From: an uncultured Oscillospiraceae bacterium
GTDB lineage: Bacteria; Bacillota; Clostridia; Oscillospirales; Acutalibacteraceae
Direction of reading: 5' to 3'
Assembly: GCA_958366985.1 (NCBI GenBank)
Contig: CATXDC010000009.1
Span: 1 to 64,000, forward strand
Length of the DNA: 64,000 nt
This document shows positions 33,203 through 43,227 of the stretch, in pieces. Position numbers and translations under genes: made by a program. The notes below the pieces were generated by a model. It worked only from the letters and a program-made list of their open reading frames with translations, had not been told where the DNA came from and made no database searches. Every line of letters starts with the position of its first letter. The stretch's first letter is position 1.

Positions 33203-36200
33203 ATGAAGTACACAATTGACCACACCCGATACAAAGACGTAACGGCGTACAACATCGGGAAACTTGAACCTAGAGCATATTTTATTCCCTTTGGCAGCAG
33301 AGAGGCTCTTGAAAAAACAGACTATATTCATGAGAGAGAAAACAGTGATAAAATCATTTTCCTTTCCGGAAAATGGCAGTTTAAATATTTTGAAAAGGTT
33401 TCTGACATGCCGGAAGTTTTCGTAACCGGTGTAGAAGATATGGACGAGATAAACGTACCCTCAACCTGGCAGAGAACAGGCTATGAACCGCCTTTTTATC
33501 TTAATTCACGTTATCCTTTTAAAACCAGACCTCCGAAATTCCCGGAAGATGTTCCGGTAGGTGTTTACTATAAAACTTTCGATATCGACGACAGACAGAA
33601 TAAAGAATATATCCTCACCTTTTTAGGGGCAATGTCATCCCTTGACGTATACGTTAATGGAGAATTTGTAGGTTACAGTGAAGGTGCACATAATACCGCT
33701 GAATTTGACATTAAGCCTATGCTTAAAAGAGGCGAAAATGAACTTGTTGCAGTTGTACACAAATGGGCAAATGCAACATATCTTGAGTGTCAGGATATGT
33801 TCCGTGAAAACGGAATTTTCCGTGACGTATATATTCAGGTGCTTGATAAGACATATATTTATGACTATCAGGTAAAGACTCACGAAACCGAAAACGGCTT
33901 TGATCTTTCAGGTGAAATCGAAGTAAAGGGAAACACACAGGGATACGAAGTTGAAGCGGTGCTTCTTGACGCTGAGGGAAAAGAAACGGCCAAAGGTACA
34001 TATAAAGCTTCAGAAAAGATTCAATACAGTTTCGGCAATCTTAATGTAAATAAGTGGAGTGCAGAAATCCCCAATGTATACACTCTCTACCTTACTCTTA
34101 AAAAAGACGGCGAAGAAAAAGAGGTTATACGCAGTATTGTCGGTTTCCGTACCATAAAAATCGACGGCGAGATTTTCCTTTTCAATGATGCAAAAATCAA
34201 AATGAAAGGCGTAAACCACCACGATACAACTCCTCACGGCGGATATGTTATGACAGCTGAGGAACTGCTCAAAGACGTTAAACTTATGAAAGAGTTTAAC
34301 GTAAATACCGTTCGCACCTCACATTATCCTCCTGACCCAATGTTCCTCACTCTCTGCGATATATACGGACTTTATGTTGTAGATGAAGCCGATATTGAAA
34401 CTCATGGCTGCAACGGAGGAATAAGGGGTATCAACCGCATCAGCAACAGCAAAACTTGGACCGGTCATTATCTTGACCGTGTAAAATTCATGTATATGCG
34501 TGACAGAAATCATCCCTGTGTTACCATGTGGTCACTGGGCAATGAGTCCGGCGGCTGGAAAAATCAGGATGCTTGCTATCATATGCTCAAAGAGATTTGC
34601 CCGGAAATCCCTGTTCATTATGAAGGCGTATGCAGAACAAAGAGACACGCTTATGATGTATATTCTGAAATGTACACCAGCGTGGACGCTATGAAAAAAA
34701 TCAGAGAGCGTGGAAAGAGAAACGTACATAACGGCAAGCCTTTCTTCCTTTGTGAATACGCCCATGCAATGGGAGTAGGTCCCGGAGGACTTGCCGAGTA
34801 TATGGATATGTTCTACTCCGATGACAAAATGATGGGCGGATGTATCTGGGAATGGGCTGACCATGCGGCAATCCATACCGAAGAATGTGCAAAATACCGC
34901 TACACCTACGGCGGAGACCACGGCGAATTTATCCACGACGGCAACTTCTGCGTTGACGGTCTTTTCTATCCCGACCGTACTCCTCACACAGGAGCCTACG
35001 AAATGAAAGCTCTTTATAGACCCGTTAAAGCCGAAAAAACTGCCGAGGGCTACCGCTTTACAAATACAAACCGTTTCCGTTCTTCCGGATACATCAATAT
35101 CGGCTGGGAACTTCTTAAAAACGGAGTAAAAACAGAATTTGGAGACATAAAACTCGATATCGCCCCCTGCTCTTCCCAGGTTATCAAATCTCCTCACAGC
35201 GAAACCGATAAGGAAAATGACTGGCAGATAAATTTCATATATACAGATGAAAACGGTTTTGAAATCGCCGCAGAACAGATTATCATCGAAAGCGGAAAAT
35301 TTGTATATAGCACAACACCCTCCGGTACCAGACCTGATGTAAAAGAAAAATTCAAGCAGGCTGTGATTTCTTTTGACGGCGGCGAAATAAGCTTTTCAAA
35401 AGAAACAGGTCTTATGACAAGCTATATTGTTGCAGGCAAAGAACTTCTCAATACTACTCCGGCTGCCGGAGAAAAAGGTATAATTCCCTCCCTTTACAGA
35501 GCACCCATTGACAACGACAGAAACATTGCTCCTAATTGGAACAAAAACGGACTTGATAAATATACAACTGCCTGTGTACTCTTTGAATTAAAGGGAAGCG
35601 GAAACAATGTAGTTGTAAAAACAGTTCAGAGTATCACAGTCAAGAAAAAAGAGCTTTGCACTGTAAAGCTTGATTATATTATTTCAGGGGACGGAACAAT
35701 TGAAATCAGCGAGGAACTGCTTTCAAGGAAAAAGCTCCACAAAGAGCCGCCCCGCTTTGGATTTACCGCAGAGCTTGCCGCAGATTTGAGAAATGCTGAA
35801 TACTACGGTTTGGGAGCAAAAGAAAATCTTCCGGATTTCCAGGCTCAATCTGCTCTGGGAGTATATAAAGCAAGAATCGAAGATATGCACGAGGACTACA
35901 TTAAGCCTCAGGATAACGGCAACCACGGCATGACCTCTTACGTAAAGCTCACCGATGATAACGGCATCGGCCTTGCAGTTTACAGAGGAGATAGACTCTT
36001 TAATTTCAGCGTACACGAATATACACGCAAGCTTCTTCAGAATGCCGAACACCGTGAGGACATCAAAGATGAAAACTCGGTATTCCTCAGTGTTGACGGA
36101 TTTATGAGAGGCGCAGGCTCCAACAGCTGCGGACCTAACCCGTCAGATGAATTTATTATCAAAAAGGATATGGAGCTTAAATTCAAAACCATTTTGGTAC

Positions 36201-36211
36201 CGATAAAATAA
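33203..36211 (+). CDS. Glycoside hydrolase family 2 beta-galactosidase (LacZ-type)
   Basis: 1002 aa. Domain order is sugar-binding jelly roll, Ig-like, catalytic barrel, Ig-like and the C-terminal LacZ domain 5 (beta-sandwich, about 720-1000). The acid/base is Glu448 in LGNESGG and the nucleophile is Glu518 in LCEYAHAMG. The GVNHHDT and TSHYPPDP motifs are present. Length matches classical LacZ (about 1020 aa). No signal peptide is seen, so the substrate is imported; no lactose transporter is adjacent. GGAGGG precedes the start. Confidence 0.93.
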   Translation: MKYTIDHTRYKDVTAYNIGKLEPRAYFIPFGSREALEKTDYIHERENSDKIIFLSGKWQFKYFEKVSDMPEVFVTGVEDMDEINVPSTWQRTGYEPPFYLNSRYPFKTRPPKFPEDVPVGVYYKTFDIDDRQNKEYILTFLGAMSSLDVYVNGEFVGYSEGAHNTAEFDIKPMLKRGENELVAVVHKWANATYLECQDMFRENGIFRDVYIQVLDKTYIYDYQVKTHETENGFDLSGEIEVKGNTQGYEVEAVLLDAEGKETAKGTYKASEKIQYSFGNLNVNKWSAEIPNVYTLYLTLKKDGEEKEVIRSIVGFRTIKIDGEIFLFNDAKIKMKGVNHHDTTPHGGYVMTAEELLKDVKLMKEFNVNTVRTSHYPPDPMFLTLCDIYGLYVVDEADIETHGCNGGIRGINRISNSKTWTGHYLDRVKFMYMRDRNHPCVTMWSLGNESGGWKNQDACYHMLKEICPEIPVHYEGVCRTKRHAYDVYSEMYTSVDAMKKIRERGKRNVHNGKPFFLCEYAHAMGVGPGGLAEYMDMFYSDDKMMGGCIWEWADHAAIHTEECAKYRYTYGGDHGEFIHDGNFCVDGLFYPDRTPHTGAYEMKALYRPVKAEKTAEGYRFTNTNRFRSSGYINIGWELLKNGVKTEFGDIKLDIAPCSSQVIKSPHSETDKENDWQINFIYTDENGFEIAAEQIIIESGKFVYSTTPSGTRPDVKEKFKQAVISFDGGEISFSKETGLMTSYIVAGKELLNTTPAAGEKGIIPSLYRAPIDNDRNIAPNWNKNGLDKYTTACVLFELKGSGNNVVVKTVQSITVKKKELCTVKLDYIISGDGTIEISEELLSRKKLHKEPPRFGFTAELAADLRNAEYYGLGAKENLPDFQAQSALGVYKARIEDMHEDYIKPQDNGNHGMTSYVKLTDDNGIGLAVYRGDRLFNFSVHEYTRKLLQNAEHREDIKDENSVFLSVDGFMRGAGSNSCGPNPSDEFIIKKDMELKFKTILVPIK

Positions 36212-36219
36212 AACACACC

Positions 36220-36265
36220 GCCATAAAACAAAAAGAGCCCTAAAAGGCTCTTTTTGTTTTATGGC
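36220..36265 (+). terminator. Terminator of the GH2 gene
   Basis: Perfect 20-bp arms (36220-36239 and 36246-36265) with a 6-base loop and an internal T-run. It is largely symmetrical and may also act on minus-strand transcripts. Confidence 0.85.
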
Positions 36266-36290
36266 AGCCTCTGCCTAATGAATAAAAAAA

Positions 36291-36324
36291 TAAAGACTCA
36301 GATGCTTTTGCATCTGAGTCTTTA
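36291..36324 (-). terminator. Terminator of the tRNA-Asp/tRNA-Thr unit
   Basis: Fifteen-bp perfect arms around TTTT. The minus strand runs into a T-tract just past the tRNA-Thr CCA end. Confidence 0.85.
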
Positions 36325-36400
36325 TGGAGCTGCTAACCGGATTCGAACCGGTGACCTCGTCCTTACCAAGGACGTGCTCTGCCTGCTGAGCCATAGCAGC
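36325..36400 (-). tRNA. tRNA-Thr (GGT)
   Basis: The acceptor arms GCTGCTA and TAGCAGC pair, CCA is encoded, the T loop reads GGTTCGAATCC, and the anticodon loop TTGGTAA gives anticodon GGU. It is the second tRNA of a two-tRNA unit. Confidence 0.95.
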
Positions 36401-36405
36401 AAAAT

Positions 36406-36483
36406 GTGGCGACCCGGAACGGGCTCGAACCGTCGACCTCTAGCGTGACAGGCTAGCGTTCTAACCAGCTGAACTACCGGGCC
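36406..36483 (-). tRNA. tRNA-Asp (GTC)
   Basis: The acceptor arms GGCCCGG and CCGGGTC pair with one wobble, CCA is encoded, and the anticodon loop CTGTCAC gives anticodon GUC. It lies 5 bases upstream of tRNA-Thr in transcription order. Confidence 0.95.
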
Positions 36484-36641
36484 GTTCAGCGACAACGATT
36501 ATTATACATATTGCAGTAAAATATGTCAAGACCTAACGCATTCTTTTTCTGTTCCAAAAAGAAAATATTTATCACTTTATATTCATATTGCATTATGTTT
36601 GTGGTATTATTATTTTAATCATCTTTGTGAGGTGCTGCTTT

Positions 36642-38381
36642 TTGTTCAGACTTTTCAAATATCTAAAAAAATACAAATTTGAGGCTATATTCGGCCCTAT
36701 TTTTAAGCTTACGGAAGCTATATTTGAACTTATAGTTCCCATAGTTTCTGCAAAAATAATAGATGTCGGTGTTAACGGAAACGGCGGCGTTCCGTACATT
36801 ATCAAAATGGGCATCGTAATGGTGCTGCTGGGATTTTTCGGTCTCGGATTTTCTCTGTGCTGTCAGTATCTGGCTTCAAAAGCCTCTCAGGGTGTCGGTA
36901 CGGATTTGAGAAATGACCTGTTCAAAAAAATCCAGTCCTTTTCCCATAAGGAAATCGACTTTTTCGGCCCATCAACCCTCACTACAAGAATGGTCAGCGA
37001 TATAAATCAAATTCAGACCGGTGTTGCCATGCTCATCCGTCTTGCAATCAGAGTTCCCTGCCTTATTGTGGGTGCAACCATTATGGCTATGTCCATAGAT
37101 TTAGGACTTTCAGTAATTTTCCTTATTGTAGGCCCTCTTGTATCTTTTGTACTTTATCTTATTATGATACGCTCAGTCCCCCTTTACAAAGTGGTACAGA
37201 AAAAACTCGATGCCGTTTCCCTTATTGCCAGGGAAAACCTTGACGGCATAAGGGTTATCAGAGCTTTTTCAAGACAGGAAAACGAAAACACACGCTTTGA
37301 AAACGCCAGCGATGACCTTACAAAGACAGCATTAAAAGTAGGCAGAATTTCCGCTCTTCTCAATCCCGCTACATTCCTTATAATGAACAGCGCCGTTATT
37401 GCGGTTATCTTTTTCGGAGGAATGAAGGTTAATTCAGGAACTCTCACACAGGGCGAAATAATCGCTTTCATAAACTATATAAGCCAGATTCTTCTCGCTT
37501 TGGTGGCTCTTGCAAATCTTGTAATAATCCTTACAAAGGCAGCCGCATGTGCTTCGAGAGTAGCCGATGTGCTGGAAGTGGAATCCTCAATTAAAGACGG
37601 CGGAAAAGATCTTCCTGAGGACAGTGAAAATGTTCCCGTTGTGAAATTTAAAAACGTCAGCTTCGCTTATAATGAAAATACAGGTGAAAAAGTTCTCGAC
37701 GATATTTCCTTTACCCTTTCAAAAGGTGAAACACTGGGAGTTATAGGCGGTACAGGTTCGGGTAAGACAACTTTAATAAGCCTTATTCCAAGATTTTATG
37801 ATGCCACTGAGGGCGAAGTTCTCATAAACGGAGAAAACGTCAAAAATCTTAACTTAAAACCTTTGCGAGCCTTTGTATCGGTTGTACAGCAGGGAGCGTC
37901 AATAATAAAAGGTACAGTAAAAGAAAACATAGTCATGGGCAGAAAGGACATATCCGACGAGGATGTGGAAAAAGCAGCACAAACCGCTCAGGCTCATGAA
38001 TTTATCTCAAAGCTTTCCGAAGGATATGAAACAGTTATAGAGCGTTCCGGCAGCAATCTTTCCGGGGGACAGAAACAGCGTCTTTCCATTGCCCGTGCAG
38101 TTGCCGGAAATCCGTCGGTTCTCATTCTCGACGACAGCGCCAGCGCACTTGATTTTGCCACCGACGCCGCTCTCAGACGTGCAATAAACAAAACAAGCGA
38201 AAACCGGGCTGTAATCATAGTTTCGCAGAGGGTTAACTCCGTAAGATATGCAGACAAAATAGCAGTCCTTGACGACGGAAAGCTTGCAGGTCTTGACAGC
38301 CATGAAAAGCTACTTAACACCTGCGAAGTGTACAGAGAAATATGCCTCTCCCAGCTCAGCAGCGAGGAGGTGCTCAAATGA
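36642..38381 (+). CDS. ABC exporter half-transporter, first of a pair
   Basis: 579 aa: six membrane helices (about 1-310) fused to an ATPase domain. Walker A is GGTGSGKTT near 370, the signature is LSGGQKQR near 475, and Walker B is VLILDD near 498. The residue after Walker B is Asp-Asp-Ser rather than the usual Asp-Glu, which marks a degenerate ATP site of a heterodimer. I start at TTG 36642 (MFRLFKYLKKYK), with GAGG 9 bases upstream and family-typical length; the reading from 36588 adds a spurious hydrophobic leader. It overlaps the next gene by ATGA. Substrate unknown. Confidence 0.88.
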   Translation: MFRLFKYLKKYKFEAIFGPIFKLTEAIFELIVPIVSAKIIDVGVNGNGGVPYIIKMGIVMVLLGFFGLGFSLCCQYLASKASQGVGTDLRNDLFKKIQSFSHKEIDFFGPSTLTTRMVSDINQIQTGVAMLIRLAIRVPCLIVGATIMAMSIDLGLSVIFLIVGPLVSFVLYLIMIRSVPLYKVVQKKLDAVSLIARENLDGIRVIRAFSRQENENTRFENASDDLTKTALKVGRISALLNPATFLIMNSAVIAVIFFGGMKVNSGTLTQGEIIAFINYISQILLALVALANLVIILTKAAACASRVADVLEVESSIKDGGKDLPEDSENVPVVKFKNVSFAYNENTGEKVLDDISFTLSKGETLGVIGGTGSGKTTLISLIPRFYDATEGEVLINGENVKNLNLKPLRAFVSVVQQGASIIKGTVKENIVMGRKDISDEDVEKAAQTAQAHEFISKLSEGYETVIERSGSNLSGGQKQRLSIARAVAGNPSVLILDDSASALDFATDAALRRAINKTSENRAVIIVSQRVNSVRYADKIAVLDDGKLAGLDSHEKLLNTCEVYREICLSQLSSEEVLK

Positions 38382-40120
38382 AAAGCAGTCAGGTTTTAAA
38401 AAGAATTTTTAAATATACTGGAAAATATTCAGCGATGCTGATTTTAGGTCTGATTTTCAGCGCCGGCGGCGTTGCCATGACACTGTATTCACCTATTCTC
38501 ATAGGTGAAGCGGTGGATATGATTATCGGCCCCGATAACGTCGATTTCGGCGGCATAGGCAAAATTGCCATACAGCTTGCAGCTGTAATTGCAGCTGGAA
38601 CTGTTTTCCAGTGGCTTTCCACTCTCTGCACAAACTATGTGGCATTTAAAACCACCCGTTCAATGAGAGTCGATATTTTCAGAAAACTTGGCACTCTCCC
38701 ATTAAAGTATTCCGACACTCATTCCCATGGCGATATTTTAAGCCGTATTATTGCAGATATAGAGCAGGTTTCCGACGGACTTTTACAGGGCTTTGCTCAG
38801 TTTTTCAGCGGCATTGCAACTATAATAGGTACAATCGCTTTTATGTTCAGCGTAAATGCGAAAATAGCCCTTGTAGTAATAGTCCTCACTCCCCTTTCCC
38901 TTTTCGTTGCTTATTTTATTGCAAAAAACTGTCAGAAAATGTTTGTAAAGCAGAACAAAATAAGAGGTGAGCTTACAGGACTTGCAGAAGAGATGATAAG
39001 CGCCTCCAAAACCGTGAGGGCATTTTCCTACGAAGATATTTCACAGGAGCGCCTTGAAGAGGTTAACTCAAGGCTTTACGATTGCGGAGTAAAAGCGCAG
39101 TTTTTCTCCGCAATGACAAACCCCTGTACAAGATTTGTAAACGGTGTTGTATTTGCGGCAGTTGCAATTTCGGGAGCTCTTACAGCTCTTTCCGGCACAA
39201 TATCAGTGGGACAGATTTCAAGCTTTTTAACCTACGCAAACCAGTACACAAAGCCTTTCAACGAAATCACCGGAGTTATAACCGAGCTTCAAAACGCCTT
39301 TTCATGTGCTGCACGAGTTTTTGCAGTGCTCGATGAAGAAAGTGAAAGCGACGACAGCGCTTTACCGGAAATAACAAATTGTGACGGTTCGGTAAAAATA
39401 GAAAACCTTTCTTTCTCCTATTCACCGAAAAAGCCTCTCATTGAAAACTTTAATCTTACCGCTAAGCCCGGACAGAAAACCGCTATTGTAGGCCCCACGG
39501 GATGCGGAAAGACAACTTTCATAAATCTTCTCATGCGCTTTTATGAGCCTCAAGAGGGAGTTATAAAGGTAAGCGGAATACCGGCAAATTCAGTAAAACG
39601 CTCTTCTCTCAGAAGCTGCTACGGAATGGTTCTTCAGGAAACATGGCTTTTCTCAGGAACGGTCAAGGAGAATATCGCCTATGCAAGACCCGACGCTACC
39701 GACGAAGAGATAATAAACGCCGCCAAGCTTGCCCATGCTCACGGATTTATAAAGCATCTTAAAGACGGCTATGACACAATGATAACCGAAGACGGTGGAA
39801 ATCTCTCACAGGGACAAAAACAGCTTCTTTGCATTGCAAGAATAATGCTTACAAGTCCGCCCATGCTTATTCTCGACGAAGCGACAAGCAGCATAGATAC
39901 CAGAACAGAAATAAAAATTCAGCAGGCATTTGATGAAATGATGAAAGGTCGCACAAGCTTTATAGTTGCCCACAGACTTTCAACAATAAAGACCGCCGAC
40001 ACAATTCTTGTAATGCGTGACGGAAAGATAATAGAGCAGGGCACTCACGAAAGCCTTATGGCTGAAAACGGCTTTTATGCAAACCTCTACAACAGTCAGT
40101 TTGAGCCAAGCGAAGAATAA
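38378..40120 (+). CDS. ABC exporter half-transporter, second of a pair
   Basis: 580 aa with the same architecture: six helices, Walker A GPTGCGKTT near 373, signature LSQGQKQ near 480, Walker B LILDEATSS with the catalytic Glu intact. LSQGQ in place of LSGGQ is common in the consensus-site partner. The partner gene lacks the catalytic Glu, so the pair should form an asymmetric heterodimer. ATG 38378 overlaps the upstream stop by 4 bases (translational coupling) and has GAGGAGG before it. A multidrug or lipid-export role is the family default. Confidence 0.9.
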   Translation: MKSSQVLKRIFKYTGKYSAMLILGLIFSAGGVAMTLYSPILIGEAVDMIIGPDNVDFGGIGKIAIQLAAVIAAGTVFQWLSTLCTNYVAFKTTRSMRVDIFRKLGTLPLKYSDTHSHGDILSRIIADIEQVSDGLLQGFAQFFSGIATIIGTIAFMFSVNAKIALVVIVLTPLSLFVAYFIAKNCQKMFVKQNKIRGELTGLAEEMISASKTVRAFSYEDISQERLEEVNSRLYDCGVKAQFFSAMTNPCTRFVNGVVFAAVAISGALTALSGTISVGQISSFLTYANQYTKPFNEITGVITELQNAFSCAARVFAVLDEESESDDSALPEITNCDGSVKIENLSFSYSPKKPLIENFNLTAKPGQKTAIVGPTGCGKTTFINLLMRFYEPQEGVIKVSGIPANSVKRSSLRSCYGMVLQETWLFSGTVKENIAYARPDATDEEIINAAKLAHAHGFIKHLKDGYDTMITEDGGNLSQGQKQLLCIARIMLTSPPMLILDEATSSIDTRTEIKIQQAFDEMMKGRTSFIVAHRLSTIKTADTILVMRDGKIIEQGTHESLMAENGFYANLYNSQFEPSEE

Positions 40121-40130
40121 AAAGTGATAT

Positions 40131-40171
40131 AAAAATAAGCTGTGAGATTAAATCCCACAGCTTATTTTTTA
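40131..40171. terminator. Bidirectional terminator
   Basis: AAATAAGCTGTG (40133-40144) pairs with CACAGCTTATTT (40156-40167), with A/T runs on both sides, between convergent genes. Confidence 0.82.
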
Positions 40172-40172
40172 T

Positions 40173-40553
40173 TTATGCTCCGTTTGACTCTTTAGTCGTA
40201 AATACGGCTTCCATTACATCTTTGCCGAATTTATAAATGGAAACGGACAAATCATATATTCCGTATGCCGGAGCGGGAAGAAAAAACGACAGTCCTTCAG
40301 CTGCCTTTTCCGGCATTAGCTGTTTTTCATCATCTTCCAAAGGCTCAGTAAAAATTCCCTGAGCCTGAGTGTATCCAGAAATCAGACTTTTTACAGTTAC
40401 AGTCTGAGTTCCGAAAGTTACATATTCCGACGTCTCCTGAGCCGTAAAAAATGCTCCGGCAAAAATTACACCTGCCGCAATAACACTTGTAAAAATCAGA
40501 TAGCCTTTAAATATCCCGCTCTTTTGCTTTTTTCCTCTCTTCTTTGGTTTCAT
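40173..40553 (-). CDS. Small bitopic membrane protein downstream of spoIIP
   Basis: 126 aa. A very basic start (MKPKKRGKKQKS) is followed by one membrane helix at about 17-40 and an outer domain of about 80 residues with no recognised family. It is last of gpr - spoIIP - this gene, starting 30 bases after the spoIIP stop, so a sporulation or envelope role is possible by association only. AGGGAGG precedes the start. Confidence 0.65.
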   Translation of the reverse strand: MKPKKRGKKQKSGIFKGYLIFTSVIAAGVIFAGAFFTAQETSEYVTFGTQTVTVKSLISGYTQAQGIFTEPLEDDEKQLMPEKAAEGLSFFLPAPAYGIYDLSVSIYKFGKDVMEAVFTTKESNGA

Positions 40554-40583
40554 TAAACTTCCTCCCTTTTAAGTATGTATCCT

Positions 40584-41753
40584 TTAAACTACATATCTTT
40601 CCAGCATCGAAGAGAGCGCATCTCCCAAAAGTCGGCCCGAATATGCCGCTTCATCAAGGGTATTTGCATCGCTGCCCATTTCAATAAGCAGCGAGCAATG
40701 GGATTTATGCATATTATACTGTCTCGAACAGAAAAACAGCGGCCTTACAAGTCCCGGATATTTATCCTCACACTCCTTTTGCAGATTGAGCGCAAAGCGG
40801 AGATTGTATTCCCAGTCGGGGAAACCTACTACTCCGCCGTCCTCACAGCCTGAAACTATCATTATCTGCGCCGCTTTTTTGCCGTTTATCTCAGCTGTGG
40901 GCTTTGTCATCACTCCCGTATCGGGATTTTTTATTGCGTCACGGTGAATATCCAAAAGCACCTGCAAGGACGGATATTTTTCCATGTACTTTTCTATCTG
41001 ATCCTCCGAGCGGTAATAAGCTCCGCTATAAGTAGTATCGTATATAGTCGTATCGTGAATTACGCCAATTCCCGCTTCTTCAAGCTGCTTTGCGATTTCA
41101 TCCCCTACTCTTACCATATTCGTTGCCGGATCGTTGCTTCTTGTGACCACGGAATTCGAATACCAGCCTAAATCAAGAGTCTGGTATCCTTCTGTTGTAT
41201 GGGTATGATATATAAGCACGATGGGGGCGGATTTGTTTTCTATTTTTAAATCGACTTCCTTTTTGAGCTCTGCTGCAATATCTATATCGTGTTCAGCAGT
41301 TTTATTGTTTACCCATATATTCTCATAAACATCGGTAGCATTGGATTTACCGTATTTGTATTCGGTTATTTTACCGTCATTTGAAAGGCTCCCGCTTTTC
41401 TCCTTAGCTGCCGCAATCAGCTTTGCTATATCATCGGGAGTATATGCAAGGGTTCCGTTTTCCTTTTCTTCATTCTGCTGACTTTCGCTTTCGGGAACTT
41501 TGGCTCCCGGAGGCGATGATGAATTCCCCTTAGCAGAAGTCGCCTTTTCCTGAGCCGCTTCCTTTTTCTCCTCTAAAAGCTGTGCGCCTCCCTCAGGCAA
41601 AGCAAGTCCTGCCGAAAAAACACTTACACTTTCAAAAAGCGGAAGCAGATAATCTCCGAAAACAAAACCCGCTCCTATAACCGCAGCCATAACCACCGGC
41701 ATAATAGCCTTTTTAAGCTTTATCCTCCCCACCGCATAAACTTTTCGTTTCAA
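40584..41753 (-). CDS. spoIIP: Stage II sporulation protein P, engulfment amidase/endopeptidase
   Basis: 389 aa. N-terminal anchor (about 16-40), a low-complexity Lys/Glu/Gln/Ser linker (about 60-115), then the SpoIIP catalytic domain. Its typical blocks are visible: VLIYHTHTTEGY, YSGAYYRSEDQIEKY, LLDIHRDAI and LLIEMGSDANT. It degrades peptidoglycan with SpoIID and SpoIIM during engulfment of the forespore. TTG 41753 is 9 bases after AAAAGGA; the GTG at 41795 has no ribosome site. It follows gpr by about 100 bases, the order known in Bacillus. Confidence 0.9.
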   Translation of the reverse strand: MKRKVYAVGRIKLKKAIMPVVMAAVIGAGFVFGDYLLPLFESVSVFSAGLALPEGGAQLLEEKKEAAQEKATSAKGNSSSPPGAKVPESESQQNEEKENGTLAYTPDDIAKLIAAAKEKSGSLSNDGKITEYKYGKSNATDVYENIWVNNKTAEHDIDIAAELKKEVDLKIENKSAPIVLIYHTHTTEGYQTLDLGWYSNSVVTRSNDPATNMVRVGDEIAKQLEEAGIGVIHDTTIYDTTYSGAYYRSEDQIEKYMEKYPSLQVLLDIHRDAIKNPDTGVMTKPTAEINGKKAAQIMIVSGCEDGGVVGFPDWEYNLRFALNLQKECEDKYPGLVRPLFFCSRQYNMHKSHCSLLIEMGSDANTLDEAAYSGRLLGDALSSMLERYVV

Positions 41754-41851
41754 AAAACTACATCCTTTTCCCTGTCCTTTAAGTCCGCAGGACACGGGAG
41801 TTATTATACGGACCCTTTAAATTTATATGCCGGTGTTTATTTTTTATGACC

Positions 41852-42745
41852 TTAAAAAGTCAGTGTCACCATATCCTGAGCGGAAACAGTAGGCTGTAAA
41901 GCACAGTTTATGGAGAGAGCTACAAGCCTTGCGGCTCTTTTAGTGAGCATATCAATATCCTTAGGGGTGACTATCATATCTCCCCCGACGCTGTGATACT
42001 TTTCATAAAGTCCCTCTTCCTCTTTTCCACTGATTTTGTTTGTAAGGTCAGTGCAGAGCGTTGCGGCATCTATTACTGTCGGCACTCCCATGGAAATTAC
42101 GGGAACACCTACGGTTTTTTCACTTATCTCTTTACGTGAATTTCCTACTCCGCCTCCCGGCACAACGCCGCAGTCGCTTATCTGAACAGTGCAGCCCAGC
42201 CTTTCAAAACTGCGGCATGCAAGAGCATCTACGGTTATAACGGCACTGGGTGAAATTTCACGGACTAAACCTTTTATGATTTCCGCAGTTTCCATTCCTG
42301 TGCGTCCAAGAACTCCCGGCACAGCCGCCGCAACAGAGCGAAGTCGCCCAAGTCCCAGTTCCCCCGTCACCTCTTCATTTAAATGTCTTGTTGCAAGGAG
42401 CATGGAAGCGGTCTGAGGTCCCAGTGCGTCAGGAGTTATGTTATCATTTCCAAGCCCTGCCACAAGAACCGTTCCGGACTTCGGCAGAATCCTTGAAATT
42501 TCATGTGATACCGCCGTAAGCCTTCCGTCAAGAAGCTCCCCGTCATGGGTAAAGGGTGGAACTTCCACGGTTATATATTTTCCCACAGGTTTGCCTGTTC
42601 TTTTGTAGGCTTCCTCGGTCAGAATTTCCACAATAGTAACTTTCGCATTGTCAAGATCCCGACGTGTTACTTTTATCCCTTTTTCTTCTCGGTTAAGATT
42701 TATTACATCGGTACACTCTATTGCAAGGTCTGTTCTGTAATTCAT
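41852..42745 (-). CDS. gpr: GPR germination endopeptidase
   Basis: 297-aa aspartic protease that degrades small acid-soluble proteins during spore germination. MNYRTDLAIE matches the propeptide and the mature N-terminus. VLVAGLGNDNITPDALGPQT near 95-110 and VDALACRSFERLG are the diagnostic blocks. Start 42745 has GAGGG 6 bases upstream. It directly precedes spoIIP on the same strand. Together they show the organism is, or descends from, a spore former. Confidence 0.93.
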   Translation of the reverse strand: MNYRTDLAIECTDVINLNREEKGIKVTRRDLDNAKVTIVEILTEEAYKRTGKPVGKYITVEVPPFTHDGELLDGRLTAVSHEISRILPKSGTVLVAGLGNDNITPDALGPQTASMLLATRHLNEEVTGELGLGRLRSVAAAVPGVLGRTGMETAEIIKGLVREISPSAVITVDALACRSFERLGCTVQISDCGVVPGGGVGNSRKEISEKTVGVPVISMGVPTVIDAATLCTDLTNKISGKEEEGLYEKYHSVGGDMIVTPKDIDMLTKRAARLVALSINCALQPTVSAQDMVTLTF

Positions 42746-42922
42746 TTGTTTTCCCTCAGTTTCCAAGAATTTATTTTCATGTTTTCCTTAATATTATTGA
42801 CAGAGCAAAATAAAAAATGCGTCTGTATGAAAACAGACGCACTGAGAAATGTTTTATTAAAGACATAATTATTGTATAATGAAAATTAGAAAAATATTTT
42901 AAAACTCCAAAGCGGTGAAAAT

Positions 42923-43171
42923 ATGAAAAGAATTATAGACGGCGAAAAAACAAACATTACAGGAAAAAGAATAAAAGCCGCACGTATAAAAGCGGGGCTC
43001 AGCCAGCAGCAGCTTTCGGATAAGCTCGAACTTTCAGCCGTTTATGTGTGTCGTGGTTCGGTTTCAAGAATTGAAAACGGAGAACGTGCAGTTACCAATA
43101 TCGAAATTGACGCTATTTCAAAAGTGCTCGGAGTAACCCTCGATTACCTTTTTGGAAGAAGCGAAGAATAA
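42923..43171 (+). CDS. Small XRE-family transcriptional regulator
   Basis: 82 aa: one lambda-repressor type helix-turn-helix (GKRIKAARIKAGLSQQQLSDKL...SRIENGERAVTNIE) and little else. The C-terminal VTLDYLFGRSEE is typical of the family. It stands alone, divergent from gpr, with a terminator after it. Target unknown; autoregulation is likely for such proteins. Confidence 0.85.
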   Translation: MKRIIDGEKTNITGKRIKAARIKAGLSQQQLSDKLELSAVYVCRGSVSRIENGERAVTNIEIDAISKVLGVTLDYLFGRSEE

Positions 43172-43205
43172 AAGATGTCCCGAAATTCAGGACATCTTTT
43201 TCTTT
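43171..43205 (+). terminator. Terminator of the small XRE gene
   Basis: Ten-bp arms (43171-43180 and 43190-43199) followed by a T-run. Confidence 0.85.
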
Positions 43206-43227
43206 ACTATATTATATATATTAATTT

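Noticed and set aside
34532..35197. Antisense frame inside the GH2 gene (221 aa)
   Set aside because: No domain, no ribosome site, and the plus strand encodes an intact catalytic barrel with both active-site Glu residues.
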